The position numbers were made by a program, and so were the translations under genes. 64,000 bases of DNA from Dongia deserti (lineage in GTDB: Bacteria > Pseudomonadota > Alphaproteobacteria > Dongiales > Dongiaceae): NCBI RefSeq assembly GCF_003574735.1, contig NZ_QORW01000021.1:1-64000 (forward strand), in the 5' to 3' direction. The notes under the pieces were generated by a model, which was not told where the DNA came from, searched no databases, and saw nothing but the letters and a program-made list of their open reading frames with translations. Shown in pieces: positions 62,933 to 64,000 of this stretch (position 1 is the stretch's first letter; the number at the start of each line of letters is the position of its first letter).

Positions 62933-64000
62933 CTAAGATGCGTTTTGGTCGATGCGCTGGATGGCACCCAGCCGCGGAAACATTGTTCGAAGACGGCTGT
63001 AGCTCTCGCGCCACAGATCGAACTTCTCAGCAAGAATGCCTGCAGCACTTCGGTCCGGCTGGAAGACCCGACCGGCCGCGACGTAACGGCTCACATCCGA
63101 CCAGTCTTTGAGAATGCCGGCGCCCATACCCGCCACGAAAGCGGCGCCCAGACTGGAGCCCGGATGTCGGTCGATGCGGGTTATCGGCCTTTGCAGGACA
63201 TCGGCGGCAATCTGCAGCCACAAGTCGCTCGCAGCGCCGCCATCGGCAGCGAAGATCTGCCGCACCGTCAGCCCGCGCTCGGCGAATACCTCGACGTGAT
63301 GCCGGAAGCCAAACACGACGCCTTCGAGCGCGGCACGCCAGACGTGCCGCAGGTCGTGGTGCAACCCCAGTCCCACCAGCGTTCCGCGCGCATGAGGGTC
63401 CATCAGCGGGGTCTTCTCGCCCAGCACGTAGGGTAGGAAGAGCAGCTCGCTCTCCGCCGGGACATCTGCTGCCTTTCGATCCAGCCACTGATGGATCCCG
63501 AGACCGGCGGCGCGCGCGGCTTCGAGCTCGCCGCCCGCCCAGCTTCGGACGATCCAGTTGAGGAATGTCCCACTCGCCGCCATGCAGCCGTTCGGGAAGT
63601 AGAGTCCCGGAACGATATGGTAGTCGATGAACAGCCGGCGATCCGAGATCGGCCGATCCGAAGACAGCAGGATGTCCCCTGCTCCCCCGAACTTGATCAC
63701 CAGATCGCCGTTGCGTGCGGCTCCACAGACAAATGCCGACGCGACATGATCGGCGCAGCCCGCGACCACCGGCGTTCCGGCACGCAGCCCGGTGTGACGC
63801 GCCGCTTCCGGCGTCACGGCACCCACAACTTGGTGACTCTTGCGGATCGGCGGCAGCAGCTCGCGATCAAGCCCAGCGAGCTGGACCAGGCGATCATCAT
63901 AGGCACCCGTTGCGATGTTGACGAAGCCCGACTCGAGTGCCCAGTTGTGCTCGACCTGCAAGCTGCCCGAGAGGCGATAAGTAATGTAGTCCGAAGCACC
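62933..64000 (-). CDS. FGGY-family carbohydrate kinase, truncated by window edge
   Basis: At least 355 residues of the C-terminal part. Seen marks are the lobe-linker region DYITYRLSG near the right edge, VVAGCADHVASAF, KFGGAGDILLSS, LLFLPYVLGEKTPL and FAADGGAASDLWLQIAADVLQRP with GSSLGAAFVAG. The frame continues off the right edge, so the N-terminal ATP-binding lobe start is missing here. It should phosphorylate a ketose, polyol or pentulose. A TTG at 63961 is not a real start, since coding sequence continues upstream. Confidence 0.92.
   Translation of the reverse strand, partial: GASDYITYRLSGSLQVEHNWALESGFVNIATGAYDDRLVQLAGLDRELLPPIRKSHQVVGAVTPEAARHTGLRAGTPVVAGCADHVASAFVCGAARNGDLVIKFGGAGDILLSSDRPISDRRLFIDYHIVPGLYFPNGCMAASGTFLNWIVRSWAGGELEAARAAGLGIHQWLDRKAADVPAESELLFLPYVLGEKTPLMDPHARGTLVGLGLHHDLRHVWRAALEGVVFGFRHHVEVFAERGLTVRQIFAADGGAASDLWLQIAADVLQRPITRIDRHPGSSLGAAFVAGMGAGILKDWSDVSRYVAAGRVFQPDRSAAGILAEKFDLWRESYSRLRTMFPRLGAIQRIDQNAS

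Noticed and set aside
63961-63961. TTG at 63961 as the start of the FGGY kinase
   Set aside because: Kinase coding (DYITYRLSG) continues upstream to the window edge, so the gene is cut rather than starting here.
1-64000. CRISPR arrays, tRNA or rRNA genes, transposases, phage genes
   Set aside because: I found no direct-repeat/spacer array, no cloverleaf or rRNA signature and no transposase or integrase motif.

Overview
The window is high-GC DNA from an alphaproteobacterium, probably a soil member of the Hyphomicrobiales or Rhodospirillales. The evidence is GC-rich codon use, CHASE2-type and TPR-fused adenylyl cyclases, a DUF6494 gene, a DUF1062 gene, and many solute-uptake ABC operons with sugar-acid enzymes. 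No rRNA, tRNA, CRISPR array, transposase or phage gene was seen. Placement below order level is a guess.

Region 1 (1-28 kb) holds mostly single genes. It contains a TPR membrane protein; a CopA-type copper ATPase behind a MerR/CueR-type operator; a methyltransferase; a GDT1/UPF0016 manganese transporter behind a clear yybP-ykoY Mn2+ riboswitch; DUF1062; a PQQ-type aldose dehydrogenase; a soluble PAS/MCP sensor; and a nitrilase-family amidase. Next come a secreted WD40-caspase-like protease, an outer-membrane barrel, a secreted FecR-like protein, a CHASE2 adenylyl cyclase and an LtaS-like transferase. Then follow propionyl-CoA synthetase, a GST/SnoaL pair opposite a TetR repressor, several small proteins, a cyclase-wHTH-TolB-TPR fusion protein, and a methyltransferase-cysK operon.

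Region 2 (28-64 kb) is one long catabolic supercluster. It has four ABC importers: one CUT1 sugar type, one dipeptide/opine type with a fused two-domain ATPase, and two PotABCD-like. It also encodes five mandelate-racemase/enolase superfamily paralogs, seven short-chain dehydrogenases, an SMP-30 lactonase, a zinc alcohol dehydrogenase, an aldose-epimerase-like protein and an FGGY kinase that runs off the right edge. The regulators are one IclR and one GntR/FCD protein. The layout suggests uptake of sugar acids, polyols or their conjugates, oxidation by SDR/ADH to lactone, opening by SMP-30, and dehydration by enolase-superfamily enzymes to 2-keto-3-deoxy acids. No aldolase or KDG kinase is visible, so the pathway must finish elsewhere.

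The most notable unexplained structure is a 16-bp dyad, core TTCCAGAATGCTGGAA. It occurs in three near-identical copies in front of the CUT1 operon, the dipeptide operon and the iclR/racemase divergon, with two degenerate relatives in the two PotABCD-side divergent promoters. This suggests that one IclR protein coordinates several transport and dehydratase units across about 20 kb. The GntR gene has its own perfect TTGTATACAA operator in the adjacent divergent promoter of the nine-gene 54-63 kb operon.
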